Assembly: GCF_040253635.1 (NCBI RefSeq)
Contig: NZ_JBEJGX010000003.1
Coordinates: 930,001 to 994,000 of the forward strand
Origin: Streptomyces sp. Edi2
GTDB taxonomy: Bacteria > Actinomycetota > Actinomycetes > Streptomycetales > Streptomycetaceae
DNA: 64,000 nucleotides
Direction: 5' to 3'
Made by a program: the position numbers and the translations under genes. Below are positions 34,408-42,560 of this stretch, piece after piece (within the stretch, counting starts at the first letter, position 1; every line of letters begins with the position of its first letter). Under the pieces are notes generated by a model that was not told where the DNA came from, searched no databases, and saw only the letters and a program-made list of their open reading frames with translations.

Positions 34408-36015
34408 ATGGACACACCGCCAGGCCGTCCGGCGCGGTGGCTGGGCTCCCCCTGGGCCCGGGGGGCGGCCGCCGCGCTCGCCGGTGCGGTGCCGGCCCTC
34501 ACCTTCCCCGCGCCGTCGTGGTGGTGGCTGGCGTATGTCGCGCTGGTTCCCTGGCTGCTGCTGGTGCGGTCGGCACCGACCCGACGGCGGGCGGCACTGG
34601 ACGGCTGGCTGGGCGGCACCGGCTTCATCCTGGCCGTCCACCAGTGGCTGCTGCCGAGCCTGCACATCTTCATCCTCGTGCTCGCCCTGCTGCTCGGTGC
34701 CTTCTGGGCCCCCTGGGGGGTGCTGGTGCGCGTACTGCTGGGTGACGCGCCCCCGGCGAGCGGGCCGCCCGAGGGGCCCGCGCGGACGGAGCCCGGGGAA
34801 GCCTCGCCCGGACGGCAGTGGCGGGCGGCGGGCGGACGGTGCGCCGCCGCGCTGGTGCTGGTGCCGTCGGGCTGGCTGATGGTCGAACTGGTCCGTTCCT
34901 GGGAGTACTTGGGCGGCCCCTGGGGGCTGCTGGGCGCCAGTCAGTGGCAGCTGCCGCCCGCGCTGCGGCTGGCGTCGATCGGCGGGGTGTGGCTGGTGAG
35001 CCTGCTGGTGGTGGCGGTGAACACAGCGGTGGCCGAGCTGATCGCCCGCCCGGCGGCCCGGCTGCCCGCCGTCGCCGGGCTGCTGGTGTGCGCGCTGGCG
35101 GTCACCGTGGCCTGGTTCCAGGCACCGGTCCCCCGCATCACCGGCACGGTGCGGGTCGCGGTCGTCCAGCCGAACCGGACCGGCACCCCCGCGGCCCGTC
35201 TGGACCGCAGCGAGGCGCTGACCGGGTCGCTGGCGGGCCGCGGTGTGCGCCTGATCGTCTGGGGCGAGAGCAGCATCACCACGGACCCGGCGGACCACCC
35301 GGAGCTCGCCGCCCGCCTGGCCGCCCTCTCCCGGCGGACCGGCGCCGAGCTGCTGATCAACGCCGACTCCGCGCACGCCCAACGGCCGGGCATCTCCAAG
35401 AGCGCGGTCCTGATCGGCCCGGACGGACCCACCGGGGACCGCTACGCCAAGATGCGGCTGGTGCCCTTCGGCGAGTACATACCGTTCCGGTCCGTGCTGG
35501 GCTGGGCAACACGGGTGGGCAAGGCGGCCCCCAGCGACCGGCTGCGCGGCACCGGCCAGGTGGTGATGCCGGTCGCCGCCGCGGGCGGACTGCGCATCGG
35601 GCCGCTGGTGTGCTTCGAGACCGCCTTTCCCGACATGAGCCGCCATCTGGCACGCGACGGCGCACGCGTGCTGGTCGCCCAGTCCTCGACCTCGACCTTC
35701 CAGGACAGCTGGGCGCCCGCCCAGCATGCGTCACTGGCCGCGCTGCGCGCCGCGGAGACCTGGCGGCCCATGGTGCACGCCACGCTCACCGGCATCAGTG
35801 CGGTCTACGGCCCCCGGGGTGAGCAGATCGGCGAACGGCTCGGCACCGACCGCAGTGCGGCGGCCGTCTACGATCTGCCCCTGGCCGCGGGCACCAGCCC
35901 GTACACCCGGTTCGGTGACTGGGCGGTGTACGGGGCGGTGGGTGCGCTGGTGCTCGCCGGCGGGTACGCGGGGCTGCGGGCGCTCAGCAGGCGGACTGGG
36001 CGAGTGCGTCGGTGA
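34408..36015 (+). CDS. lnt: Apolipoprotein N-acyltransferase
   Basis: A 535-residue membrane enzyme that N-acylates the lipoprotein cysteine. N-terminal membrane helices are followed by the carbon-nitrogen hydrolase domain with the catalytic triad E287 (WGESS), K348 (AKMRLVPFGEY) and C402 (LVCFETAFPDMS), matching E. coli Lnt E267-K335-C387. A charged insert of about 35 residues separates early helices. Start at 34408 after AGGGAGG. Its last 32 bp overlap the convergent Gfo/Idh gene. Streptomyces often carry two Lnt homologues. Confidence 0.92.
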   Translation: MDTPPGRPARWLGSPWARGAAAALAGAVPALTFPAPSWWWLAYVALVPWLLLVRSAPTRRRAALDGWLGGTGFILAVHQWLLPSLHIFILVLALLLGAFWAPWGVLVRVLLGDAPPASGPPEGPARTEPGEASPGRQWRAAGGRCAAALVLVPSGWLMVELVRSWEYLGGPWGLLGASQWQLPPALRLASIGGVWLVSLLVVAVNTAVAELIARPAARLPAVAGLLVCALAVTVAWFQAPVPRITGTVRVAVVQPNRTGTPAARLDRSEALTGSLAGRGVRLIVWGESSITTDPADHPELAARLAALSRRTGAELLINADSAHAQRPGISKSAVLIGPDGPTGDRYAKMRLVPFGEYIPFRSVLGWATRVGKAAPSDRLRGTGQVVMPVAAAGGLRIGPLVCFETAFPDMSRHLARDGARVLVAQSSTSTFQDSWAPAQHASLAALRAAETWRPMVHATLTGISAVYGPRGEQIGERLGTDRSAAAVYDLPLAAGTSPYTRFGDWAVYGAVGALVLAGGYAGLRALSRRTGRVRR

Positions 36016-36892
36016 TCACCCGTTCGCACAGTTCATGGGTGCGCAGGGCGTCCTCGGCGGACGGCCTGCGGCCGGCCCGTACGTCGTCCAGGAACGCCAG
36101 GACGATCTGCTCGATGCCGCGCTGCCGGGCGACCGGCACCCAGTCTCCGCGGCGCCGGATGCTCGGCTGCCCCTTGTGGTCGATGACCTCGGCGAGATTG
36201 ACGACCTGGCGCTTGGTGTCCTGTCCGGAAACATCCAGGATCTCCTCGGTGGATCCGCTCAGGCGGTTCATGGTGCCGAGGGCGGTGAAGCCGTCGCCGG
36301 AGAGCTGCAGCACCACATGCTGCATCAGCCCCTCACGGATCCGGGCACGCACATCGATGTGGTCGATCTCGCCGGGGGCGAGGAACCGCAGGGTGTCCAC
36401 GACGTGGATGAAGTCGTCCAGCACGAGCGTGCGCGGGTCCTCGGGCAGTCCGATCCGGTTCTTCTGCATCAGGATCAGATCGCGGGCGTGCTCGCGGCAC
36501 TGGGCGTAGGCGGGAGCGAAGCGGCGGTTGAAGCCGACGGTGAGGCCCACTCCGCGGTCTTCGGCGAGCGCGACGAGGCGCTGGGAGGTGGCGAGTTCGT
36601 AGGAGAGCGGCTTGTCGACATAGGTCGGCACACCTGCCTCGATCAGCCGGTTCACGATCTCGGGGTGGGCGGCGGTGGCGGCGTGCACGAAGGCCGCGTC
36701 CAGCCCGGTGGCGAGCAGCGAGTCCAGGTCGCCGTGGAGCTGCCCCCCGGTCAGCCGGTGGGCGGCGCCGACGCGTTCGAGGGTGGCCGGGGTGCGGGTG
36801 TACAGATGCAGTTCGAGCCCGGGTTGTGTGCCCAGTACGGGGAGGTACGCCTTCTGGGCGATGTCGCCGAGTCCGATGCAGCCGACCTTCAC
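35984..36892 (-). CDS. Gfo/Idh/MocA-family NAD(P)-dependent oxidoreductase
   Basis: A 302-residue oxidoreductase. It has an N-terminal Rossmann fold (KVGCIGLGDIAQKAYLPVL) and the family motif EKP as DKPLSYE, then GFNRRFAPAY and the active-site-like histidine in DDFIHVVDTLRFL. Members act on sugars, inositols or cyclic amides; the substrate is not evident. It ends inside the convergent lnt gene (32-bp overlap). Confidence 0.9.
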   Translation of the reverse strand: MKVGCIGLGDIAQKAYLPVLGTQPGLELHLYTRTPATLERVGAAHRLTGGQLHGDLDSLLATGLDAAFVHAATAAHPEIVNRLIEAGVPTYVDKPLSYELATSQRLVALAEDRGVGLTVGFNRRFAPAYAQCREHARDLILMQKNRIGLPEDPRTLVLDDFIHVVDTLRFLAPGEIDHIDVRARIREGLMQHVVLQLSGDGFTALGTMNRLSGSTEEILDVSGQDTKRQVVNLAEVIDHKGQPSIRRRGDWVPVARQRGIEQIVLAFLDDVRAGRRPSAEDALRTHELCERVITDALAQSAC

Positions 36893-37027
36893 TCGTGCTC
36901 CTTGGGTTGTGCCGCGGCCCTGGTGCCTCGCGTGCCGGAAGCATACGTGCCGGCCGGCGGCCGCCGGTCGGCGATCCCGTCCAGGGCGCGCAACACCGGA
37001 TCCGGCGCAAACCGGGAGGCGACTGCT

Positions 37028-37567
37028 TTACGGCGTGTGACCCGCCGTGCCGTCGAGCCGCAGCTGCAGCCGTTCGATGGCGTCCCGCAGACCCTGGCGG
37101 TATTCGCCGTCGGCGAGGGCGTTGACCGAGGTCCGGGCGCGCCGTAGCTGCGCCCGCGCATCGGCAGGCCGGTCCAGGGCCGCGTAGTCAGCCGCGATGT
37201 TGAGGTGCAGCGAGGGGAAGAACGCCCGGAGGGCGACGAGGGGGTGCCGGGGGCCGGGGCCGTCGGCCACCTTCGGCTCTTCCGGCGGGGCGGTGTTCCT
37301 GGGCCGTTCGGTGACAAAGCCCTCGGCGGCCTCCAGGGCCTTGAGGTCCCAGTCGAGTTCGTCCCTGGGGTCGTCCTGGGTGTCGGCCATGTAGTGGGCG
37401 AGAGTGCAGCGGTGGAAGGCGTCTCCCTGCGGCCCGATCTCGTGCCACAGCGCCGAGAGACGGTTGCGTGCCTCTTCCCGGTCGCCCGCGCGATGCAACA
37501 TGATCGCTTGGCCGATCCGGGTCAGCACCCCGTCCTCGGGCGTCGCCTCCCGCCGCTTGTCCACCAC
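37028..37567 (-). CDS. TPR-like hypothetical protein
   Basis: A 179-residue helical protein with GTG start. Two helix pairs, one at IGQAIMLHRAGDREEARNRLSALWHEI and one at LHLNIAADYAALDRPADARAQLRRAR, have the spacing of tetratricopeptide units. A charged, proline-rich linker separates them. It is a family I know only as Streptomyces hypothetical proteins; a scaffold or chaperone-like role is possible. There is no membrane segment. Confidence 0.78.
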   Translation of the reverse strand: MVDKRREATPEDGVLTRIGQAIMLHRAGDREEARNRLSALWHEIGPQGDAFHRCTLAHYMADTQDDPRDELDWDLKALEAAEGFVTERPRNTAPPEEPKVADGPGPRHPLVALRAFFPSLHLNIAADYAALDRPADARAQLRRARTSVNALADGEYRQGLRDAIERLQLRLDGTAGHTP

Positions 37568-37713
37568 CGCGCACTCCGTATCCGCTCGCCACGGCCACTG
37601 CCGTTCCCCCGACGCTAACCGCCGGAAGGAACCTGCGCGCGGTGTACGCGACGCACCGGGTGGTGGAGCTCCCCCGCCATGATGGGCCGGACGGGCCGGA
37701 CGGGCCGGACGGC

Positions 37714-38394
37714 TCAGCCCAGGTCAGGGATGCGCCAGTCGATCGGGGCATGCCCCTGTGCGGCGACCGCCGCATCGATCTGGGTGAAGGGGCGGGAGCC
37801 GAAGAACTTCTTCGCCGACAGCGGGGAGGGGTGCGCACCCTGCACCACCGCGTGCCGCTCCTCGTCGATCAGCGGCAGCTTCTTCTTGGCGTAATTCCCC
37901 CAGAGCACGAAGACCGCCGGGTCGGGCCGGGAGGCCACGGCACGGATGACCGCGTCGGTGACCTTCTCCCATCCCTTGCCCTTGTGCGAATTGGGCTCGG
38001 CCTCGCGGACCGTGAGGACGGCGTTCAGCAGCAGCACCCCCTGCCGGGCCCAGGGCATCAGATATCCGTTGTCCGGAACCGGGTGGCCCAGCTCTTCCTT
38101 CATCTCCTTGTAGATGTTCCGCAGCGACGGCGGCGTCTTGACCCCGGGCTGCACGGAGAAACACAGGCCGTGTCCCTGGCCCGCGCCGTGGTACGGGTCC
38201 TGGCCCAGGATGAGCACCTTCACCTGGTCGTAAGGCGTCGCCTCCAGCGCCGCGAAGACCTGCTCGCGGGGCGGGTAGACCGGCCCGGCGGCCCGCTCCT
38301 GCTCGACGAAGTCGGTGAGCTCCTTGAAATAGGGCTTCTCCAACTCCTCGCCGAGGACCCCTCGCCAGGATTCGGGCAGCATGTCGGTCACCAC
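37714..38394 (-). CDS. ung: Uracil-DNA glycosylase
   Basis: A 226-residue family 1 uracil-DNA glycosylase that removes uracil from DNA to begin base-excision repair. It has motif GQDPYHG with catalytic D66 and H69, the uracil-binding GHGLCFSV, LLLNAVLTV and the minor-groove loop HPSPLSA. The start at GTG 38394 has GGAGG eight bases upstream; a GTG 11 codons earlier lacks spacing to any site. Confidence 0.96.
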   Translation of the reverse strand: MVTDMLPESWRGVLGEELEKPYFKELTDFVEQERAAGPVYPPREQVFAALEATPYDQVKVLILGQDPYHGAGQGHGLCFSVQPGVKTPPSLRNIYKEMKEELGHPVPDNGYLMPWARQGVLLLNAVLTVREAEPNSHKGKGWEKVTDAVIRAVASRPDPAVFVLWGNYAKKKLPLIDEERHAVVQGAHPSPLSAKKFFGSRPFTQIDAAVAAQGHAPIDWRIPDLG

Positions 38395-38766
38395 GTCAAC
38401 AACCTCCGGTGTGCATTGCGTTCTCACTCCCAGAACCTACCGGCGACCACTGACAACGCCGTCCGCGGGCCGATGGCCCGTACGCCGGCTCCGGTCCGGT
38501 CCACCGGCCCCCGGTCCGCCGGCCCCGGTCCGGAACCCGTGCCCTGCCCGCCTCGGGCGGCATCGAGCCGGGATGGTCGTAGCACGTGGGCAGCGGCACC
38601 GGCCCGCACGGGAGCAGGCGCCCGCCCTGCCCTCAGCGTCCCATGGCCGGTCCCCGTGGCCGACGGGCATCAGAACGGGGTGCCGGCCCCGAAGGGACCG
38701 GCACCCCGGACGCTGCCTCTCGGAGCGCACACCACGGCAGGACCTCCCGGGGCCCTGCCGGTGCCG
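38395..38766. other. Intergenic region with GC repeats
   Basis: Contains the promoter region of ung and short CCGGTCCGG/CCGGCCCC repeats around 38490-38545. A terminator for the SDR gene lies at its right side (38676-38708). No gene supported. Confidence 0.5.
38676..38708 (-). terminator. Hairpin terminator after the SDR gene
   Basis: GGGGTGCCGG (38677-38686) pairs with CCGGCACCCC (38698-38707), and an inner CCC/GGG pair extends the stem. It lies about 60 bp past the stop of the leftward SDR gene. Confidence 0.75.
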
Positions 38767-39537
38767 TCAGACCCCGACGTTCAGGAACAGCCCGCCGTCC
38801 ACGACCAGGGTCTGGCCGGTGATCCAGCCCGCGGCGTCGGACAGCAGGAAGGCCGCGGCCCCGCCGATGTCCTCCGGGACGCCGAGCCGCCCCATCGGGT
38901 AGCCGGCCGCCGCCTCCTCCTCACGGTTCTCGTACAGCGCCGCCGCGAACTTGGTCTTGACCACCGCGGGCGCGATCGCATTGACCCGCACCCCGGGCGC
39001 GAACTCGTGGCCGAGCTGCAGCGTCAGGTTCACCATGGCGGCCTTGCTGATGCCGTACGCGCCGACGAAGGGCGAGGCGTTGAGGCCGGCGATCGAGGCG
39101 ATGTTGACGATCGCGCCACCGTTGTCCTTCTGCCAGGCGTGCCAGGTGCGCTGCGCAAAGCCCAGCGCCGAGACGACATTGGTCTCGAACACCTTGCGCG
39201 CGACGCCCAGGTCGAGGTCGGCGATGGGGCCGAACACCGGGTTCGTTCCGGCGTTGTTGACGAGGTAGTCGACGCGGCCGAAGGTCTCCATCGCGCGCTC
39301 GACGGTGACGGCCTGGTGGGCCTCGTCATGCGCCTTGCCGGCGACCCCGATCACCCGGTCGGCGCCCAGCTTCTCGGCGGCCTCCTTGAGGGTGTCCTCG
39401 TTGCGGCCGGTGATGACGACCCGGTCGCCGCGGGCCACCAGTGCCTCGGCGATGCCGTAGCCGATGCCGCGGCTGCCGCCGGTGATCAGCGCCACCTTGC
39501 CGGTGAGCTCGGGGAGCCCGCTGTCCTGCTCGGTCAT
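38767..39537 (-). CDS. Short-chain dehydrogenase/reductase (FabG-like)
   Basis: A 256-residue classical SDR. It has the cofactor motif TGGSRGIGYGIA (19-30), NNAG at 94-97, the catalytic serine in VNIASIAG, and Y161-x3-K165 (YGISK). It probably reduces a 3-oxoacyl or related carbonyl with NAD(P)H. It follows the paralogous FabG-type gene by 29 bp in the same direction, so the two are probably one operon acting on acyl substrates. Confidence 0.92.
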   Translation of the reverse strand: MTEQDSGLPELTGKVALITGGSRGIGYGIAEALVARGDRVVITGRNEDTLKEAAEKLGADRVIGVAGKAHDEAHQAVTVERAMETFGRVDYLVNNAGTNPVFGPIADLDLGVARKVFETNVVSALGFAQRTWHAWQKDNGGAIVNIASIAGLNASPFVGAYGISKAAMVNLTLQLGHEFAPGVRVNAIAPAVVKTKFAAALYENREEEAAAGYPMGRLGVPEDIGGAAAFLLSDAAGWITGQTLVVDGGLFLNVGV

Positions 39538-39566
39538 GTTCTGTACTCCTGGAGTCGGTGGGGCGG

Positions 39567-40328
39567 TCAGTTGAGCGGGCCGCCGGCGACGTACATGACC
39601 TGGCCGGACACAAAGCCGGCCGCCTCGCCGGTGAAGAAGGCGATGGCGTTGGCGATGTCCTCGGGACGGCCGACGCGCTGCACCGGGATCTGGGTGGCGG
39701 CCGCGGCCTGGAACTCCTCGAAGCCCATGCCGACGCGCTCGGCGGTGGCGGCGGTCATGTCGGTGACGATGAAACCGGGGGCGACGGCATTGGCGGTGAC
39801 GCCGAACTTGCCGAGTTCGATGGCGAGGGTCTTGGTGAATCCCTGCAGGCCGGCCTTGGCCGCCGAGTAGTTGACCTGGCCGCGGTTGCCGAGCGCCGAG
39901 CTGGAGGAGAGGTTCACGATCCGGCCGAACTTGGCGTCCACCATGTGCTTCTGGCAGGCGCGGGACATCAGGAACGCACCGCGCAGGTGCACGTTCATGA
40001 CCGTGTCCCAGTCGGTCTCGCTCATCTTGAACAGCAGGTTGTCGCGGAGCACACCGGCGTTGTTGACGAGAACCGTCGGCGCACCGAGCTCGGACGCGAC
40101 GCGTGCGACCGCCGCGTCGACCTGCTCGGCGTCGGAGACGTCACAGCCGACCGCGATGGCCTTGCCCCCGGCCTTGGTGATCGTCTCGACGGTGTCCTTG
40201 CACGCCGCCTCGTCGAGGTCGAGTACGGCGACGGCGCGTCCCTCGGCGGCCAGACGGACGGCGGTGGCCGCGCCGATACCGCGGGCCGCGCCCGTCACGA
40301 TGGCAACGCGCTGCTCGGTGGTGGACAT
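39567..40328 (-). CDS. fabG: 3-oxoacyl-ACP reductase-like SDR (FabG family)
   Basis: A 253-residue SDR close to FabG. It has TGAARGIGAATA for cofactor binding, NNAG at 89-92, Y154-x3-K158 in NYSAAKAG and the C-terminal VQRVGRPEDIANAIAFF. It reduces 3-oxoacyl groups with NADPH. Start at ATG 40328 with GAGGAG upstream. Streptomyces have several FabG homologues, so this may serve a pathway other than core fatty-acid synthesis. Confidence 0.9.
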   Translation of the reverse strand: MSTTEQRVAIVTGAARGIGAATAVRLAAEGRAVAVLDLDEAACKDTVETITKAGGKAIAVGCDVSDAEQVDAAVARVASELGAPTVLVNNAGVLRDNLLFKMSETDWDTVMNVHLRGAFLMSRACQKHMVDAKFGRIVNLSSSSALGNRGQVNYSAAKAGLQGFTKTLAIELGKFGVTANAVAPGFIVTDMTAATAERVGMGFEEFQAAAATQIPVQRVGRPEDIANAIAFFTGEAAGFVSGQVMYVAGGPLN

Positions 40329-40639
40329 GCGGGTTCTCCTCACCCTCGAAACCTCGACAAGCGGTCCGCCGCACCGATCCCGTGGGTGAGCAACCGCTTA
40401 GTACCCTGAGCAGGGCTGACGCTAGAAGCCCGGCAACCCGCTGTCAACGCCCCACCACCGCGCCGTTGCACACCTCACCTGCAAGGCAGGCCGGATCCTG
40501 GCGCGATCACGTCACACGACCACGCCGCACGGCCACGTCACACGACGGGGCGCCCGGTTCCGCCGCAAAGACGGAACCGGGCGCCCTGAACAGCGGACCC
40601 GCCAGACCTGAGCGCACTCCCAGCGCACTCGGCGCACCC
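40329..40639. other. Intergenic region
   Basis: 311 bp between the fabG-like gene and the DUF3037 gene. It holds the fabG promoter region and, on its left-reading side, the terminator at 40548-40586. No further gene seen. Confidence 0.5.
40548..40586 (-). terminator. Hairpin terminator after the DUF3037 gene
   Basis: A perfect 15-bp stem, GGGCGCCCGGTTCCG (40548-40562) with its complement at 40572-40586, and a 9-nt loop. It lies about 50 bp past the DUF3037 stop. Confidence 0.85.
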
Positions 40640-41035
40640 TCAGCGCACCAACAACTCCATCAGCCGCTCGGCCTCGGCAGCGGGATCGGTGGTCAGGCCG
40701 GTGTGCACCGGGCCCGGCTGGACGATGGTGCTGCGCGGTGCCATCAGCCAGCGGAAACGGCGTCCCGCATCCTCCCCCGCCGCCTGTCCGGCCCGCTCGC
40801 CGCCCTGGCAGACGCCCTCGACGGCACCGAGCGCGGCCCGCACCCCGGCCACGTCGGTCGTGGGATCCAGGGCCAGCAGCCGGGCCTCGTCCAGATAGGT
40901 CCTGGCCTCGACGAAGCGCCGGGCGTGGCAGTAGACGACCACACCGGCATTGATCATCTCGCCGCGCTCGACCCGGGGTACGACCTTCAGCAGCGCGTAC
41001 TCGAAAACATCGCGCCCGTTGTGCAGACCGGTCAC
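40640..41035 (-). CDS. DUF3037 family protein
   Basis: A 131-residue protein that opens FEYALLKVVPRVERGEMINAGVVVYC, the DUF3037 signature, and is wholly cytoplasmic. The GTG start overlaps the HipA-like gene stop by 4 bp (GTGA), so the two proteins are made together. DUF3037 genes very often sit with HipA-domain genes; a toxin-antitoxin or regulatory partnership has been suggested but not shown. Confidence 0.9.
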   Translation of the reverse strand: MTGLHNGRDVFEYALLKVVPRVERGEMINAGVVVYCHARRFVEARTYLDEARLLALDPTTDVAGVRAALGAVEGVCQGGERAGQAAGEDAGRRFRWLMAPRSTIVQPGPVHTGLTTDPAAEAERLMELLVR

Positions 41036-41856
41036 TTCACTGCCCTCCGTACCAGCCGTGCGGCCAGCCATTCCGGTGCCTGCGAGGGCTTGTCCTCGGT
41101 GGGCTCCCCGAGGGTGATCCGCTCACTGATCGTTCCTGCCCGGGCCAGCAGCGTGCTCACATACGCCTGGCGCAGCGCGTCCGGGGAATCAAAGCCGGGC
41201 TCGTCGGCCAGCCATTCGTCCGGCACGTCGGCCGCGATCCCGGTCAGCAGTTCCTCGGTGATCAGCGGAACGAACTCCTCGGCCGCCGCCGCGACATCCG
41301 GCCCGAAGGTGGCCAGCACATGGTCGGAAGCGTTGTACGGCCGGGCCGAAGCCTTCTGCGCACTCGGCCAGTTGTGGTGCCAGATCATCGCCGCGCCATG
41401 GTCGATCAGCCACAGTTCGCCGTGCCAGACCAGCAGATTCGGATTGCGCCAGGACCGGTCGACGTTATTGATCAGGGCATCGAACCACACCACTCGGCCC
41501 GCCTCGCGCGCACTCACCTCGAAGGCGAGCGGATCGAAGCCCAGCGCCCCGGGGAGGTAATCCATCCCCAGATTGAGCCCGCCACTGGCCTTCAGCAGCT
41601 CCTGGACTTCCTGGTCCGGCTCCCCCAGCCCGATGACGGGATCGAGCTGCATCCGCACCAGATCCGGCACCCGCAGCCCGAGCCGCCGGCCCAGCTCCCC
41701 ACAGATGACCTCGGCAACGAGCGTCTTCCGCCCCTGCCCGGCACCGGTGAACTTCATGACGTACGTACCGAGATCGTCGGCCTCGACAATCCCCGGAAGC
41801 GATCCACCCTCACGCAATGGCGTGACATAGCGGGTCGCCATGACTTCGGTCAGCAT
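41032..41856 (-). CDS. HipA-like kinase-domain protein
   Basis: A 274-residue single-domain HipA-like protein. The kinase fold is indicated by KFTGAGQGRKTLVAEV (nucleotide loop region), the catalytic-loop block FDALINNVDRSWRNPNLL with D133 and N138, and LIDHGAAM with D152 for metal. It lacks the N-terminal HipA_N domain, and there is no HipB-type antitoxin gene nearby. It pairs with DUF3037. The target of any phosphorylation is unknown. Confidence 0.88.
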   Translation of the reverse strand: MLTEVMATRYVTPLREGGSLPGIVEADDLGTYVMKFTGAGQGRKTLVAEVICGELGRRLGLRVPDLVRMQLDPVIGLGEPDQEVQELLKASGGLNLGMDYLPGALGFDPLAFEVSAREAGRVVWFDALINNVDRSWRNPNLLVWHGELWLIDHGAAMIWHHNWPSAQKASARPYNASDHVLATFGPDVAAAAEEFVPLITEELLTGIAADVPDEWLADEPGFDSPDALRQAYVSTLLARAGTISERITLGEPTEDKPSQAPEWLAARLVRRAVK

Positions 41857-42560
41857 TTTTTCAGGCTATCGGAACGCTTGGCCTTACATTCCACGCCGCC
41901 CCACAACACCCACACCCGCGCGCGGAGCCGGCCGCACTCAGGCTTGGAGAGGATCCGGAGAGTTCGACCGGCACGCAGATCGCCCATCGCCCTGCGTCCC
42001 GAGCATTCCGTCAATTACAGCGCGGCCCTTGTTCCCGGCTTCCGGCATGAAGTGAGCTCAGCAGCCGAGGGTAATCGACGGCGAGGAGCGCTCGAGCCAC
42101 TCCACCACAGTCACCGCGGACTCCCCCGCGCCTGAAGCACGCCGCCCCGGGCGCGGCACGCCGGCGCCACCGCCCGCCCCGGCATGCCCGCACCCCGCCT
42201 CGAAACCCGCGACAACCACAGCGAGGCAATCCCACGAACGACTGAAACATGCCGTTCGAGCGCCCACTTCACCCCGCAATCAAGGCCGCATCTGCCCTCG
42301 ATCGCCGAATAGAACATTCATCCACGATCTGCCCCTTCGTCACCCGTTACGGGGAGCGCAACGGGCCGTTCTTTAGAGCACCTGTACCCATCACCGTTTC
42401 GTGGAGAAGCCGTGAATCATGCGCTCGTCCTCAAGCATCCCCCGGTTCGGTTCGAACGACGACAGCCCATGCCCCCGGCCACCGGGCTGCCCAAGCGTGC
42501 AGTTGACGCCTCTGTTCGCCGTGCACTGCGCTCATCCCGTCCCGATACGTGGTGGTGGGC
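41857..42560. other. Long intergenic region
   Basis: About 700 bp, less G+C-rich than its neighbours between about 42240 and 42420. No protein with sensible composition, no tRNA-like fold and no repeat array was found. It holds the promoters of the leftward HipA/DUF3037 pair and the rightward ABC-Nudix operon. CCCGTT/AACGGG arms around 42343-42366 can form a small hairpin. Confidence 0.5.

Noticed and set aside
42450..42480. GGTTCGAAC, resembling a tRNA T-loop
   Set aside because: Surrounding sequence does not fold into a tRNA; an isolated word only.
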